Shown here: positions 28,097-38,200 of the stretch, piece after piece | Position numbering within the stretch: the first letter of the stretch is position 1 | How the letters are laid out: every line of letters starts with the position of its first letter | Origin: Bacteroidota bacterium | GTDB lineage: Bacteria > Bacteroidota > Bacteroidia > Chitinophagales > Chitinophagaceae | Direction: 5' to 3' | DNA length: 64,000 nucleotides | NCBI GenBank assembly: GCA_018267705.1 | Contig: JAFDXX010000014.1 | Coordinates: 88,769-152,768 of the forward strand | Translations under genes and position numbers: made by a program | The notes under the pieces: generated by a model | Seen by the model: only the letters and a program-made list of their open reading frames with translations | What the model was told of the DNA's origin: nothing | Databases searched by the model: none

Positions 28097-29221
28097 ATGG
28101 CTATTACTGTTAAAGAAGTAAGTACCAAGAAAGAAATGAATGCCTTTCTTGATTTACCTTATCGTTTATACAAAGGCAACCCTTATTTTGTACCACCATT
28201 AAGGTTTGATGAAGCCCATACTTTAGATAAACAAAAAAACCCCGCATTTGAACATTGTGATGCGAAATATTGGATTGCATTAAAAGATGGAAGAGTAGTA
28301 GGAAGAATTGCAGGAATTATAAATAATAATTATATATCAAAATGGAAAAATAAATATGCCCGTTTTGGTTGGATAGATTTTGAAGAAGATGAAGCCATTG
28401 CAAAAGCTTTATTAAACACTGCCGAAAACTGGGCAAAACAAAATGGAATGACCGCTATTCAAGGCCCACTTGGATTTACAGACCTTGATCATGAAGGTTT
28501 ATTGGTTGAAGGGTTTGATAAAATTGCAACTTTAGCAACACTATACACTTATCCCTATTACAAAACATTTATAGAAAACAACGGTTATACAAAAGACGCA
28601 GATTGGGTAGAGTATAATATCAAAATGCCCCAAACATTACCCGAAAACCTTATAAAAATTGCTTCAATTGTTGAAAGAAGATACGGCTTACAAGTAATAA
28701 AAGCCAAAAAGCCAAAAGATATTCTTCCCTATGCAAAAGATGTTTTCAATTTAATTAATGATGCTTATTCTGATTTATTTGGTGTAACAGAATTAACCGA
28801 GAAACAAATTGAATATTATACTAAAGCTTATTTTGGTTTTATGAAGGTTGATTTTGTTTCGTTGATCGTAGATAAAAACAATCAATTAGTTGCTTTTGGA
28901 ATTACCATGCCCTCTTTATCTGAAGCACTACAAAAATCGGGAGGTTCGCTTTTCCCATTTGGATTTATTCATATATTAAAAGCAATGAATAAACCTAAGA
29001 AAGCTGATTTTTTAATGATTGCTATAAAAAAAGATTTACAAGGAAAAGGTATTAATGCCGTATTAATGCGTGAAATAGGAAACGCATATATTAAAAGAGG
29101 AATTGAAAGTATTGAAACCAATCATGAATTGGAATTAAATACAAAAGTGCAAACTATTTGGAAAGATTTTGATCATGTACAACATAAAAGACGCAGGTGT
29201 TATATTAAACATTTGAGTTAA
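28097..29221 (+). CDS. GNAT-fold acyltransferase, candidate bacterial ceramide synthase
   Basis: A 374-residue protein with no signal peptide. Its opening includes LDLPYRLYKGNPYFVPPLRFDE and NPAFEHCDAKYWIALKDGRVVGRIAGIIN, the look of the large GNAT-like family often annotated as N-acetyltransferase. A second GNAT-like half near the end holds KKDLQGKGINAVLM. Bacterial ceramide synthase (bCerS) of Caulobacter belongs to this kind of fold and acylates 3-ketosphinganine. Here the gene sits between spt and a reductase with gaps of only 15 and 7 nt, so this role fits. Homology to bCerS itself is inferred from fold type and position. Confidence 0.7.
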   Translation: MAITVKEVSTKKEMNAFLDLPYRLYKGNPYFVPPLRFDEAHTLDKQKNPAFEHCDAKYWIALKDGRVVGRIAGIINNNYISKWKNKYARFGWIDFEEDEAIAKALLNTAENWAKQNGMTAIQGPLGFTDLDHEGLLVEGFDKIATLATLYTYPYYKTFIENNGYTKDADWVEYNIKMPQTLPENLIKIASIVERRYGLQVIKAKKPKDILPYAKDVFNLINDAYSDLFGVTELTEKQIEYYTKAYFGFMKVDFVSLIVDKNNQLVAFGITMPSLSEALQKSGGSLFPFGFIHILKAMNKPKKADFLMIAIKKDLQGKGINAVLMREIGNAYIKRGIESIETNHELELNTKVQTIWKDFDHVQHKRRRCYIKHLS

Positions 29222-29228
29222 TAATGTA

Positions 29229-30239
29229 ATGAAAGAAAAAATTCTTATTACCGGAGCTACGGGTTTTATTGGCGGTTTTATTGTAGAACAAGCATTAGCA
29301 GCTGGTTTAGAAGTATATGCCAATATTCGCAAAACAAGTAACACACAGTACCTTTCGCAAAAAGAAATTCATTTTATTGAATTAAATCTTTCTTCTGTAG
29401 AAATACTTACACAGCAATTAAATAATTATGTTCAAGAATTTGGCGGGTTTGATTATATCATTCACAATGCAGGTGTAACACAAACAAAAACAAAATCAGA
29501 TTTTTTTAAAGTAAATTATGAATGTGCTAAAAATTTAGCAGATGCTGTAATTGCTTGTAAAATGAAAGTGAAAAAATTTACTTTAATAAGTTCATTGGCT
29601 GTTTATGGTCCTGGTAATGCTGATTCTTTTCAAAAAATAGAAACGTTTAACACGCAGCATCCGATAAGTACTTATGGAAAAAGTAAATTAATGGGAGAGG
29701 AGTATATTAAAAGTTTGGAAAATTTTCCTTTTATAATTATTAATCCCACTGCTGTTTATGGACCAAGAGATAAAGATTTTTTTGAATTTGTAAAATTAAT
29801 AAATAAAGGTTTTGAACCATATATTGGTTTGCATAAACAGATGGTTTCAATGATTTATGTGAAAGATTTAGCAAGTGTTATTGTTCAAGCAACAATCGCT
29901 TCAATCAAAAACAAATCATACATTGTTTCAGATACAAAAGATTATAATAAATTAGAATTAGGAGAAGCGGTTAAATCTATTCTTCACAAAAAAACAATTA
30001 AAATAAAAATTCCATTATTTATTATTAAAAGTATTATTACTGTTATTGATGGCATTTATAAATTGTTTGGCACTATTCCTTTTTTAAATATTGAAAAAAT
30101 TAATGAAATAAGTGCAGCTAACTGGCTTTGCAATGCAACCGAAATATGGAACGATTTACAAACACAACCACAATATTTTTTACAAAACGGAATGGAGGAA
30201 ACTATTGCATGGTATAAAGAGAATAAATGGATTGAATGA
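29229..30239 (+). CDS. NAD-dependent epimerase/dehydratase-type reductase, candidate CerR
   Basis: A 336-residue extended short-chain dehydrogenase. The nucleotide site GATGFIG is at residues 9-15, the active-site YxxxK is Tyr149-Lys153 (TYGKSK), and the Ser of LISSLAVYGP precedes it. In Caulobacter a protein of this family (CerR) reduces the 3-keto group of the sphingoid base or ceramide. Position as third gene after spt and the acyltransferase, with a 7-nt gap, makes the same job likely here. A sugar-nucleotide epimerase cannot be excluded from sequence alone. It ends 22 nt from a convergent flavin reductase gene. Confidence 0.75.
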   Translation: MKEKILITGATGFIGGFIVEQALAAGLEVYANIRKTSNTQYLSQKEIHFIELNLSSVEILTQQLNNYVQEFGGFDYIIHNAGVTQTKTKSDFFKVNYECAKNLADAVIACKMKVKKFTLISSLAVYGPGNADSFQKIETFNTQHPISTYGKSKLMGEEYIKSLENFPFIIINPTAVYGPRDKDFFEFVKLINKGFEPYIGLHKQMVSMIYVKDLASVIVQATIASIKNKSYIVSDTKDYNKLELGEAVKSILHKKTIKIKIPLFIIKSIITVIDGIYKLFGTIPFLNIEKINEISAANWLCNATEIWNDLQTQPQYFLQNGMEETIAWYKENKWIE

Positions 30240-30261
30240 GGAAATTTTGTTTTTTGTTATG

Positions 30262-30930
30262 TTAAAAGGCTTCTTTAACTATAAACTCTTTTGCAATACC
30301 CAATGCAGTTAAATGTTTTTCAACGGCATCCATCATTGGTGGAGGGCCACAGAGGTAAAAATATTTTGAAGTATTGCTCATATACTTTTTTATTAATTCG
30401 GCTGAAATAAAACCATATTCATAATTGGTAAGATTTTCATGCGAAAGAATATTAATAAAATTTTTGCCTAACAACTTATTTAATTTATCTTCTTGAATAA
30501 TGTCTGCTTTGGTTTTATTTGCAAAAATCAATTTGTTATTTCCAATTTTATTTTCTTTTTCAAGATGTTTTAAAATAGCCATAAAAGGTGTTATACCTGC
30601 ACCACCTGCAATAAAAATACCTTCGCCTTTATAATTAATATCTCCAAAAACATCACCTATAATTAATTCATCGGTTGCTTTTAAAGAAAGTAGTTGGTTA
30701 GTTACGCCGTTGTGTAATGGATAAATTTTAATAGTAAATTCAATAAAATTATCTTCGGGTAATGATGTAAACGTAAATGCCCTCAATTCTTTTTCCCACC
30801 CTGCTTTATTAATAGAAATATCTGCAGCTTGTCCCGGCATATAAATTAAGTTAGCAGGTTTTTCTGCAATAATTTTTAGAACATCGTGTGTAAGATGTTC
30901 AATAGATTTTATTTTAACTACATTAAACAT
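30262..30930 (-). CDS. FAD-binding ferredoxin/flavodoxin reductase-like protein
   Basis: A 222-residue protein of the ferredoxin-NADP+ reductase superfamily. The N-terminal beta barrel holds the flavin motif RAFTFTSLP (RxYS-type). The NAD(P) domain begins with FIAGGAGITPFMAIL and ends with YLCGPPPMMDAVEKHL. No 2Fe-2S domain is attached, so it must pass electrons to or from a separate partner, which is not encoded beside it. It is the last gene of a sigma factor-folE-reductase operon, separated from folE by 1 nt. Confidence 0.85.
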   Translation of the reverse strand: MFNVVKIKSIEHLTHDVLKIIAEKPANLIYMPGQAADISINKAGWEKELRAFTFTSLPEDNFIEFTIKIYPLHNGVTNQLLSLKATDELIIGDVFGDINYKGEGIFIAGGAGITPFMAILKHLEKENKIGNNKLIFANKTKADIIQEDKLNKLLGKNFINILSHENLTNYEYGFISAELIKKYMSNTSKYFYLCGPPPMMDAVEKHLTALGIAKEFIVKEAF

Positions 30931-30931
30931 T

Positions 30932-31570
30932 TTATTTATTTTTTATATAAGATAAAAATTCTTGCCTTATTATTTCATTTTCAAACTTACCCGAAAAATA
31001 ATCTGTAATGGTTTTACTATTGGTATCGTGTATACCTCTTGAGGCTACACAAAGGTGATCTGCCTCTATAACTACAGCAACATCTTCATGTTCTAAAATT
31101 TCTTTTAATGCTTCTGCTATTTGTACGGTTAATCTTTCTTGCACTTGTGGGCGTTTGGCATAATACTGAACCAGCCTGTTAATTTTTGATAAACCTATAA
31201 CGTGATTGTGAGGAATGTACGCTACATGTGCTTTTCCGATGATTGGAACAAAATGATGTTCGCAATTTGAATACAATGTAATATCTTTTTCTACCAACAT
31301 TCTGTTGTAGCTGTATTTGTTTTCAAACAAACTGATGGCAGGTTTATTTTTTGGGTTTAAGCCGCTGAATATTTCTTTTACAAACATTTTTGCTACTCTT
31401 TTTGGAGTATCTTTTAAACTGTCATCAGTTAAATCTAAACCTAAGGTGTCCATTATTTCTGCGAAATAATATTCTATCTTATTTATTTTTTCTGCATCAT
31501 TAAGTTCGAAAGCGTTATTACGCAAAGGTGTTGCCTTTATGATTTCGTTTAAGTTTATTGGCTCTTTCAT
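30932..31570 (-). CDS. folE: GTP cyclohydrolase I (FolE)
   Basis: A 212-residue protein with the full GTP cyclohydrolase I core. Zinc ligands appear in YSNCEHHFVPI (Cys and His) and DHLCVASRGIHD (Cys). The conserved stretches GKAHVAYIPHNHVIGLSK and RPQVQERLTVQIAEAL are present. It opens GTP to 7,8-dihydroneopterin triphosphate for folate or tetrahydropterin synthesis. It lies 6 nt after an ECF sigma factor gene and 1 nt before a flavin reductase, so all three appear to be co-transcribed. No other folate gene is nearby, which hints at an unusual regulated use of the pterin. Confidence 0.96.
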   Translation of the reverse strand: MKEPINLNEIIKATPLRNNAFELNDAEKINKIEYYFAEIMDTLGLDLTDDSLKDTPKRVAKMFVKEIFSGLNPKNKPAISLFENKYSYNRMLVEKDITLYSNCEHHFVPIIGKAHVAYIPHNHVIGLSKINRLVQYYAKRPQVQERLTVQIAEALKEILEHEDVAVVIEADHLCVASRGIHDTNSKTITDYFSGKFENEIIRQEFLSYIKNK

Positions 31571-31576
31571 AACAAG

Positions 31577-32224
31577 TTATAATTTGTTTATTTTTTTCAT
31601 TACGCTTTCTACTATTTCGTTGCAGTAAATTAAATTAAACTCGTACAATTCGTTTGCAGTATATATTTTTTCTAATTGCTCTCTCAGCATTGTTTTTGCT
31701 CTGTTTAATCTAACTTTTACATTGGTTTCGCTAATATTTAGCAGTGCTGAAGTTTCAGATATATTTAACCCGTTTATTTCTCTTAATGAAAATACTATTC
31801 TATAATCGAAAGGTATTTGTTCCAATGTTTTTTCTATTATGCCTCCCAATTCTTTGTTATGCACAGTTTTTTCTGTATTGTTATTTGTATTGGTAAATAA
31901 TGGAGTAGAAGCATCATTAGTGTGTTGCATAATTTCGTTTTTAAAACTTAATTTTTCTTTTTTTCTGTAACAGTTGTTCATCATTATGCGAATAATCCAT
32001 GTTTTTAAATTTGCTCTTCCTTCAAATTGCGATAAATTTTTGTATGCATCTACAAATGTATCCTGCATTAAATCTTGTGTATCTTGGTGGTTGTAATTGT
32101 ATGTTCTTCCAATTTTATATAAGTATGGATTAAACCTTCTTACAATTATTTCATAAAGAACCTTTTCTCCTGCAATTATTCGTTGTGTAAGTTCTGTATC
32201 GGAAAGTGTCTCAAATGTATTCAT
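31577..32224 (-). CDS. ECF-type RNA polymerase sigma factor
   Basis: A 215-residue sigma-70 family protein. Region 2 includes DTQDLMQDTFVDAYKNLSQFEGRANLKTWIIRI (about residues 46-80, quoted in two motifs QDLMQDTFVDAYKNL and LKTWIIRIMMNNC). Region 4 is a helix-turn-helix with INGLNISETSALLNI and VKVRLNRAKTMLREQL. It has a linker of about 30 residues and a C-terminal tail of about 25 residues beyond region 4. No anti-sigma factor gene lies beside it, which is unusual. It heads the operon with folE and a flavin reductase, and may control its own operon. Confidence 0.9.
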   Translation of the reverse strand: MNTFETLSDTELTQRIIAGEKVLYEIIVRRFNPYLYKIGRTYNYNHQDTQDLMQDTFVDAYKNLSQFEGRANLKTWIIRIMMNNCYRKKEKLSFKNEIMQHTNDASTPLFTNTNNNTEKTVHNKELGGIIEKTLEQIPFDYRIVFSLREINGLNISETSALLNISETNVKVRLNRAKTMLREQLEKIYTANELYEFNLIYCNEIVESVMKKINKL

Positions 32225-32358
32225 ACATCACTAATAGATTGAAGATGACTGATGAAGTGTATAATTATTTTTATACCACATTGCTATTCAATTAGAGTAG
32301 CTATGTATAAAAAAAGTTACAAAAAGTAAAAATATTTTTTGAGAGAAGTTATAAAGGC

Positions 32359-32796
32359 TTAATGATATTGTTTTATTTCTCTTTCAATATCTCGTTTTTT
32401 TATAGTTTCACGCTTATCGTGTGTTTTTTTTCCTTTGGCTAAACCAATTTCTAATTTAACCAAATGCTTATCGTTTATAAAAATGCGTAAAGGCACAATG
32501 GTTAAACCTTTTTCTTTCAGGGCAGTTTGTAATCTTTTTAATTCTCTTTTGGTAAGCAGTAGTTTTCTGTCGTGTACGGCAATATGGTTATTAATAGTAC
32601 CTAATTTATATTCGGCAATATATAAACCGCGTACCCATAATTCTCCATCATCAAACAAACAAAAGGCATCATTAAAACTTACTTTACTTTCTCGTATGCT
32701 TTTAACTTCTGTTCCTAACAATACAATACCGGCTACATATTTATCTTCAATGTAGTAATTAAAATAAGCCTGCCTGTTGTTCATTTCTTTAGCCAA
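32359..32796 (-). CDS. smpB: tmRNA-binding protein SmpB
   Basis: A 145-residue protein with the SmpB core: NRQAYFNYYIEDKYVAGIVL, GTEVKSIRESKVSFNDAF, LLLTKRELKRLQ and the C-terminal GKKTHDKRETIKKRD, which forms the tail that mimics a codon. It carries tmRNA to stalled ribosomes. No tmRNA gene was found in the window. It is the last gene of a fbaB-accD-smpB run on the minus strand, 38 nt after accD. Confidence 0.96.
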   Translation of the reverse strand: MAKEMNNRQAYFNYYIEDKYVAGIVLLGTEVKSIRESKVSFNDAFCLFDDGELWVRGLYIAEYKLGTINNHIAVHDRKLLLTKRELKRLQTALKEKGLTIVPLRIFINDKHLVKLEIGLAKGKKTHDKRETIKKRDIEREIKQYH

Positions 32797-32834
32797 AACA
32801 GAACAATTGATTGATGATTTTTGATGAATTGAAA

Positions 32835-33758
32835 TTATCCTTTAAACAAAACAATTAGTTGATGTAATTTTTCTTTCAATTGTTTTCTTTCAACAATAAA
32901 ATCTAAAAAACCATGTTCTAATAAAAATTCACTGCGTTGAAAACCTTCGGGTAAATCTTTTTTAATGGTTTCTTTTATAACACGTGGGCCGGCAAAACCA
33001 ATTAATGCTCCCGGTTCTGCAATATTCAAATCGCCCAACATGCCAAAGCTGGCAGAAATTCCACCAAATGTAGGATCGGTTAATAGTGATATATAAGGTA
33101 ATTGGGCATCGCTTAACTGAGAAAGTTTACCACTTGTTTTTGCTAATTGCATTAAACTAAAAGCACTCTCCATCATTCTTGCACCACCACTTTTACTTAT
33201 TACTAAATATGGTAATTTATGTTTAATGCAATAATCAACAGCACGGCTAAATTTTTCTCCCATTACACTTCCTAAACTTCCACCTATAAATTCAAAATCC
33301 ATACAAGCAATTACCATTTCTTCACCGTTAATTTTTCCAACGGCAACACGCATTGAATCTTTTAAATCTGTTTTAGAATGAATTTCATCTAAACGTTTTT
33401 GATAGTTTTTTAAATCGGTAAAGTTTAAAAAATCTTTGCTTTGAATATTTTCGAAAAGCTCGGTATATGTTTTATTGTCAAAAATTATTTCAAAATATTC
33501 TTCGCTTCCAATTCTATGGTGGTAATTACATTTAGTACAAACAAATAAATTTTCTTTAAGTTCAGATGTTGTACAAATAAAATTGCATTGCGGACATTTG
33601 TTCCATAAACCTTCCGGTGTTTCTTTTTTATCGGCGGTAGAAGTAGTAATACCTTGCCTTATACGGCTGTACCATTTAGGTTTTATTTCTCCGGCCGGGT
33701 TAATGGTTTCTTCGCCTGTTAAATTTTGATCTAAATCTTCTTCACGTTCTTTTTTCAT
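32835..33758 (-). CDS. accD: Acetyl-CoA carboxylase carboxyltransferase subunit beta (AccD)
   Basis: A 307-residue protein. It has the N-terminal zinc ribbon CPQCNF...CTKCNYHH (four Cys at about residues 54-77) and the carboxyltransferase fold with [29 protein letters not shown] and the biotin/CoA region [12 protein letters not shown]. It forms malonyl-CoA with AccA, supplying the fatty acids also used by the sphingolipid operon nearby. AccA is not in the window. The N-terminal extension of about 40 residues is rich in charged residues, as in related genomes. Confidence 0.96.
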   Translation of the reverse strand: MKKEREEDLDQNLTGEETINPAGEIKPKWYSRIRQGITTSTADKKETPEGLWNKCPQCNFICTTSELKENLFVCTKCNYHHRIGSEEYFEIIFDNKTYTELFENIQSKDFLNFTDLKNYQKRLDEIHSKTDLKDSMRVAVGKINGEEMVIACMDFEFIGGSLGSVMGEKFSRAVDYCIKHKLPYLVISKSGGARMMESAFSLMQLAKTSGKLSQLSDAQLPYISLLTDPTFGGISASFGMLGDLNIAEPGALIGFAGPRVIKETIKKDLPEGFQRSEFLLEHGFLDFIVERKQLKEKLHQLIVLFKG

Positions 33759-33893
33759 AACGTTGTTTCTGTATTAGGGGTGTTGAAGATAATTAAAATT
33801 GAATGGATTGTATATTATTGTTTTTATTGAAAAACACAATATTTGGGTTGATAAAAATTTAATTATAATTTCTTCAATATTATGATAATAAGA

Positions 33894-33919
33894 AAAACCT
33901 GTTTTTTACAACAGGTTTT
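33894..33919. terminator. Intrinsic terminator after fbaB
   Basis: A nine-base-pair stem AAAACCTGT / ACAGGTTTT with an 8-nt loop is followed on the minus strand by further T residues. It lies just 6 nt after the fbaB stop. Confidence 0.75.
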
Positions 33920-33925
33920 ATTTTT

Positions 33926-34999
33926 TTATGCTATGGTAATGCTTGTATCGGCATATACATCTTGAATGGCGTTTAATATTTCAACACCTTCTTTCATTGG
34001 GCGTTGAAAAGCTTTACGTCCCGAAATTAAACCCATTCCTCCTGCACGTTTATTAATAACCGCAGTGGTAACTGCTTCTGCTTTATCTCCTGCACCAGAT
34101 GATGCACCGCCAGAATTAATTAAACCTGCTCTACCCATATAACAATTGGCAACCTGGTAACGGCATAAATCAATAGGATGTTCAGAAGTTAATTGCGAAT
34201 AAATTCTTTCATCATTTTTGCCGTATGCAGATTCTTTAGTGTTTAATGCTTTATAACCTCCGTTATTTTCAGGTAGTTTTTGTTTAATAATATCTGCCTC
34301 AATTGTAACGCCTAAATGGTTAGCTTGCCCGGTTAAATCGGCAGAAACATGATAATCAATACCCTCTTTTTTAAATGATGGGTTTCGTAAATAACACCAT
34401 AAAATGGTTGCCATTCCTAATTCATGTGCCATTTCAAAAGCTTTAGCAACTTCTTGAATTTGGCGAGTAGATTCATCACTTCCAAAATAAATTGTTGCAC
34501 CAACAGCAGCAGCACCTAAGTTGTAAGATGCTTTTATGGAAGCAAACATTATTTGATCAAATTTATTGGGGTAAGTTAAAAATTCATTATGATTAACCTT
34601 AACAATAAAAGGTATTTTATGTGCATATTTACGAGATAAAAAACCCAATCCGCCAAAAGTGGTAGCAACTGCATTGCAACCCCCTTCAATAGCTAATTTT
34701 ATAATATTTTCCGGATCAAAATAAATTGGATTTTTTGCAAAACTTGCACCTCCGCTGTGTTCTATACCTTGGTCAACCGGAAGAATAGATAAATAACCCG
34801 TATTTGCCAATCTACCTGTATTATACATTAATTGCAAATTACGAAGCACGTTTACATTGCGGTCGCTTTGAGCCCAAATACGGTCAACAAAATCAGCACC
34901 CGGTAAATGCAATAAATTTTTATCAATGGTTTTACTGGTGTGGTTAAGAAGATATTCTGCTTTATCTCCTAAAAGTTGCACAGTGGTTTGATTTGCCAT
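33926..34999 (-). CDS. fbaB: Class I fructose-bisphosphate aldolase, FbaB/DhnA type
   Basis: A 357-residue protein that follows E. coli FbaB closely: [41 protein letters not shown]-type strand ([15 protein letters not shown]), [27 protein letters not shown] and [12 protein letters not shown]. The Schiff-base Lys lies in EADIIKQKL. It splits or makes fructose 1,6-bisphosphate, and its metal-free mechanism suits gluconeogenesis. Its leader contains the repeated element discussed in the findings. A hairpin after the stop separates it from accD, although some transcripts may read through. Confidence 0.95.
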   Translation of the reverse strand: MANQTTVQLLGDKAEYLLNHTSKTIDKNLLHLPGADFVDRIWAQSDRNVNVLRNLQLMYNTGRLANTGYLSILPVDQGIEHSGGASFAKNPIYFDPENIIKLAIEGGCNAVATTFGGLGFLSRKYAHKIPFIVKVNHNEFLTYPNKFDQIMFASIKASYNLGAAAVGATIYFGSDESTRQIQEVAKAFEMAHELGMATILWCYLRNPSFKKEGIDYHVSADLTGQANHLGVTIEADIIKQKLPENNGGYKALNTKESAYGKNDERIYSQLTSEHPIDLCRYQVANCYMGRAGLINSGGASSGAGDKAEAVTTAVINKRAGGMGLISGRKAFQRPMKEGVEILNAIQDVYADTSITIA

Positions 35000-35068
35000 A
35001 AACTAACTGAATAATTTTTTTTTAAGAAGAATAGGTTTTGAACTGAACAACAACACAACTATTAAACT

Positions 35069-35092
35069 TTGTTGCGTCGCACACTTCAACGC
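35069..35092 (-). repeat. Leader element, copy in the fbaB 5' UTR
   Basis: The minus strand (RNA sense) reads GCGTTGAAGTGTGCGACGCA and then ACAA. It is 19/24 identical to a copy in the lepA leader (60204-60227) and 17/24 to one in the parE leader (49527-49550). It starts 16 nt after the -7 box TATATTTG. GCGU and ACGC can pair as a short stem. Confidence 0.6.
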
Positions 35093-35108
35093 CTTATTCA
35101 ATATTTGG

Positions 35109-35116
35109 CAAATATA
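35109..35116 (-). promoter_or_regulatory. -7 box for fbaB
   Basis: The minus strand reads TATATTTG, an exact consensus, about 110 nt before the fbaB ATG, giving a long leader. No well-placed TTG is seen upstream. Confidence 0.5.
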
Positions 35117-35247
35117 AGGAACGGAAAATTATAAGTAAATATTGAAAAATACTAAGTGTAGATTTATTGTTTTGAATTTTTATGCTTGTTTTTTGAATAA
35201 GGAAAGAAATCTCTTTATAAAATAAACAGTTATTCTACACATAAAAA

Positions 35248-35270
35248 ATGCCTCATTAAAAATGAGGCAT
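35248..35270. terminator. Intrinsic terminator after the DUF2723 gene
   Basis: A ten-base-pair stem ATGCCTCATT / AATGAGGCAT has a 3-nt loop. On the minus strand a run of T residues follows. Confidence 0.75.
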
Positions 35271-35294
35271 TGTATAACACAGTATTTGTAGTAG

Positions 35295-38200
35295 TTATTT
35301 CTTTGTTTTAACAACAGAATCTTTTTTAGATTTTGGTGTATCTATTGTTGGAACCGTTGTTTTAGTTGCATAAGCTGCTTCCATTTGTGTTAAACCCTTT
35401 ATGCAATTTTCTGTATAATTTCTATCAATTGCCATATCAGCTTGTTTGCCCGTTGGTAATGATTCGTAATATTTTATTTGCTGGGTTAAATCTTTTTTAA
35501 TGGCTGCAGAAACTTTTTTTACTAATGCAGAATCTCCTGCTCGGTAACAGGCATCTAAGAAAAGTAAAGAAACTCTGTTATGAAAATCTCCACGGCTAAC
35601 CATACCATAAGGATAGTTTGATTGAAGTAATTCTTTATCAGCTTTTTCTAAAACTTTTTTAGCATCTTCTTTTCTGCCTTTATCTGCTAAATAGCTTGCT
35701 AATTCTGCATAAGATTGGCGTATGCCTTGTAATTGCCTGCGGTTTTCTTCATCAAAATAAACACCTTCAATATTGGCATTTCCAAAAGAAAATTTGTTCA
35801 TTAGTTTATCCATCATCCAATCTGCATTTATCGGATCATCTTCTACGGGTACTAAACGGTAACTAAGGCCATCTCTACGTAAGTATTTGCCAAAACCTAA
35901 ATCGCCAAAATCTCCTGTAAAATAAATAGGTCGTTTCCAATTGTTGGCAGCTATAATGTTTAATACGGCTAAATCGTTTTTTTGTAAGCCGTTGCCACGT
36001 TGAATTTCAAAACGTAATTCACTTACAACGCTATCTTTTGCATTTACAGTTCCATTTTTTCTTACAAAATTGATATCAACCGGTACAGATACTTTTCTTA
36101 CTGGGAAGGTATTGTATACATCATCTTCATTGGGGTTGGGTTTGTATGTTTTATCTGCGTCATCACTTCCCACATAATTTTTCATCATATCATATAAATT
36201 ATAATATCTGTCATCGGGAATATTGGGTTTTGGCATGTATAAAACGTAATCTCTTTTTCTTCCTTCAATTTGGTCTGCACTCCAAATAACATCAATAGGT
36301 GCACTTTCATTTATTTTATAGCGTAATTGATTAATATACCAATCTATTCCTAATAAGCTATAATTAATTACGCGTACATCTCTTCTTATGCCTTCTACTT
36401 CTTGGGCATACCATAAAGGATAAGTATCATTATCTCCAAAAGAAAATAAGATGGCATTTTTATCGCAGCTTTCTAAATAATTTCTGGCTGAGTCTCGTGC
36501 TAATACTTTTTTGCTTCTATCGTGATCATTCCATTCTTGTTGGGCCATTAAAACCGGTACTGCTAATAAGCAAACTACGGTTGCTAATGTTGCTGCAGTT
36601 GTTTGAGACATTTTTTTCTGTAACCATTCTACTACTTGCATTACGCCAATACCAATCCATACGGCAAATGCGTAAAATGAGCCAACATAAGCATAATCAC
36701 GTTCACGTGGTTGATTGCCTGCTTGGTTTAAATATAAAATAATGGCAAAACCTGTAAAGAAGAATAATAAGAAGTTGGATAATGTATCATCTCCTCTTCT
36801 TTTTAAATGGTAAAAGAAACCAATAAAACCTAATAAAAATGGTAATAAAAATAGTTTGTTATGAGCTTTATTGTTTTTTACACTATCGGGTAACATGCTT
36901 TGGTCGCCATACATCATATTATCAATAAATGATATGCCTGTAATCCAGTTGCCGTCTCTTACATTGCCGGTATAAACGCCTTGTACATCACTTTGTTTGC
37001 CACTAAAGTTCCACATAAAATAGCGGAAGTACATCCAATATGATTGGTAAGAGAAGAAGAATTTAAAGTTATCAATTTGGTTAGGAGCATGATCGTATTT
37101 TTCTCTTCCGTCTTTATCACGTAATTTTTCAATACCTAAAAAGCTTGCATAATAATCTGCATGTTGTTGGTCGTTGCTTGCATCCCATACACGCGGAAAA
37201 AGCATTTTATCATCGGGTGCGTAAACGGCATGCATATCGTTGCCAATTTGTATATATTTATTTTTCCCTTTTTGATATTTTGCTCCTCCTTTTTTATAAT
37301 ACACATAATCTGCAGTAAATTTTTGACCGTATAATAAAGGGAAATCTCCGTATTGGTCTCTTCCTAAATAACCTACTAAACTCATTGGGTTATCAACGTT
37401 ATACATGTCTATAGCAGGGTCTGCATTACTTCTAATCATTGTGGTTAAATAGCTGCTGTAACCAATTAACATAAATGCAAAAGCCCAAATACCTAAATGT
37501 AAATAGGCCCATCCTTTTTTTTGTGTAAAACGTAAACCTATCCATATTAAAAAAGCAATTAATATAAAGAAGAATGTAAAACCACTAAAGAAAGGAAGGC
37601 TAAAACTGTTTACAAATACTCTATCAAATACACTGGCACCGGCTATTGAGTATTGAATAACTGCAACTTGGGTTACACCGGTTATTATACAGCCAATAAG
37701 GAAGAAAATGTATATACCACCGTAGTATTCTTTTTTTTCTTTATTAATATTTTCAATTAAGTATAATAAACCAATTCCAATGGCTGTTCCTAAAAATACT
37801 ACGCCTGCTAATGTACCATCCATATCACTTAAACCTCTTTCTTCATTTATTTCACCTCTGGCAACTATTATTGCACCTATAAAAGCTAAAACTCCGCCAA
37901 TAAGTGTTAATCTTATAAACCATTGGCGTATGCGTGCATAATTAAATTGGTTTCTTTTTTTAAAGTAGTAAACCATTACCACCGCCGGAATGTTTAATAA
38001 ACACAATAAGTGTACACCAATTGATAAGCCAATTAAAAAGAAAATAAATACTAACCATCTATCTGCACCGGGTTCATCTGCAATATTTTCCCATTTTAAA
38101 ATTGCCCAAAATACAATGGCACTAAAAAATGAACTCATTCCATAAACCTCGCCTTCAACGGCACTAAACCAAAAGCTATCGCTAAAAGTGTATGCTAATG

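Noticed and set aside
32225..32358. tmRNA gene near smpB
   Set aside because: No tmRNA-like ends, tag-peptide frame or CCA terminus was found here or elsewhere in the window.
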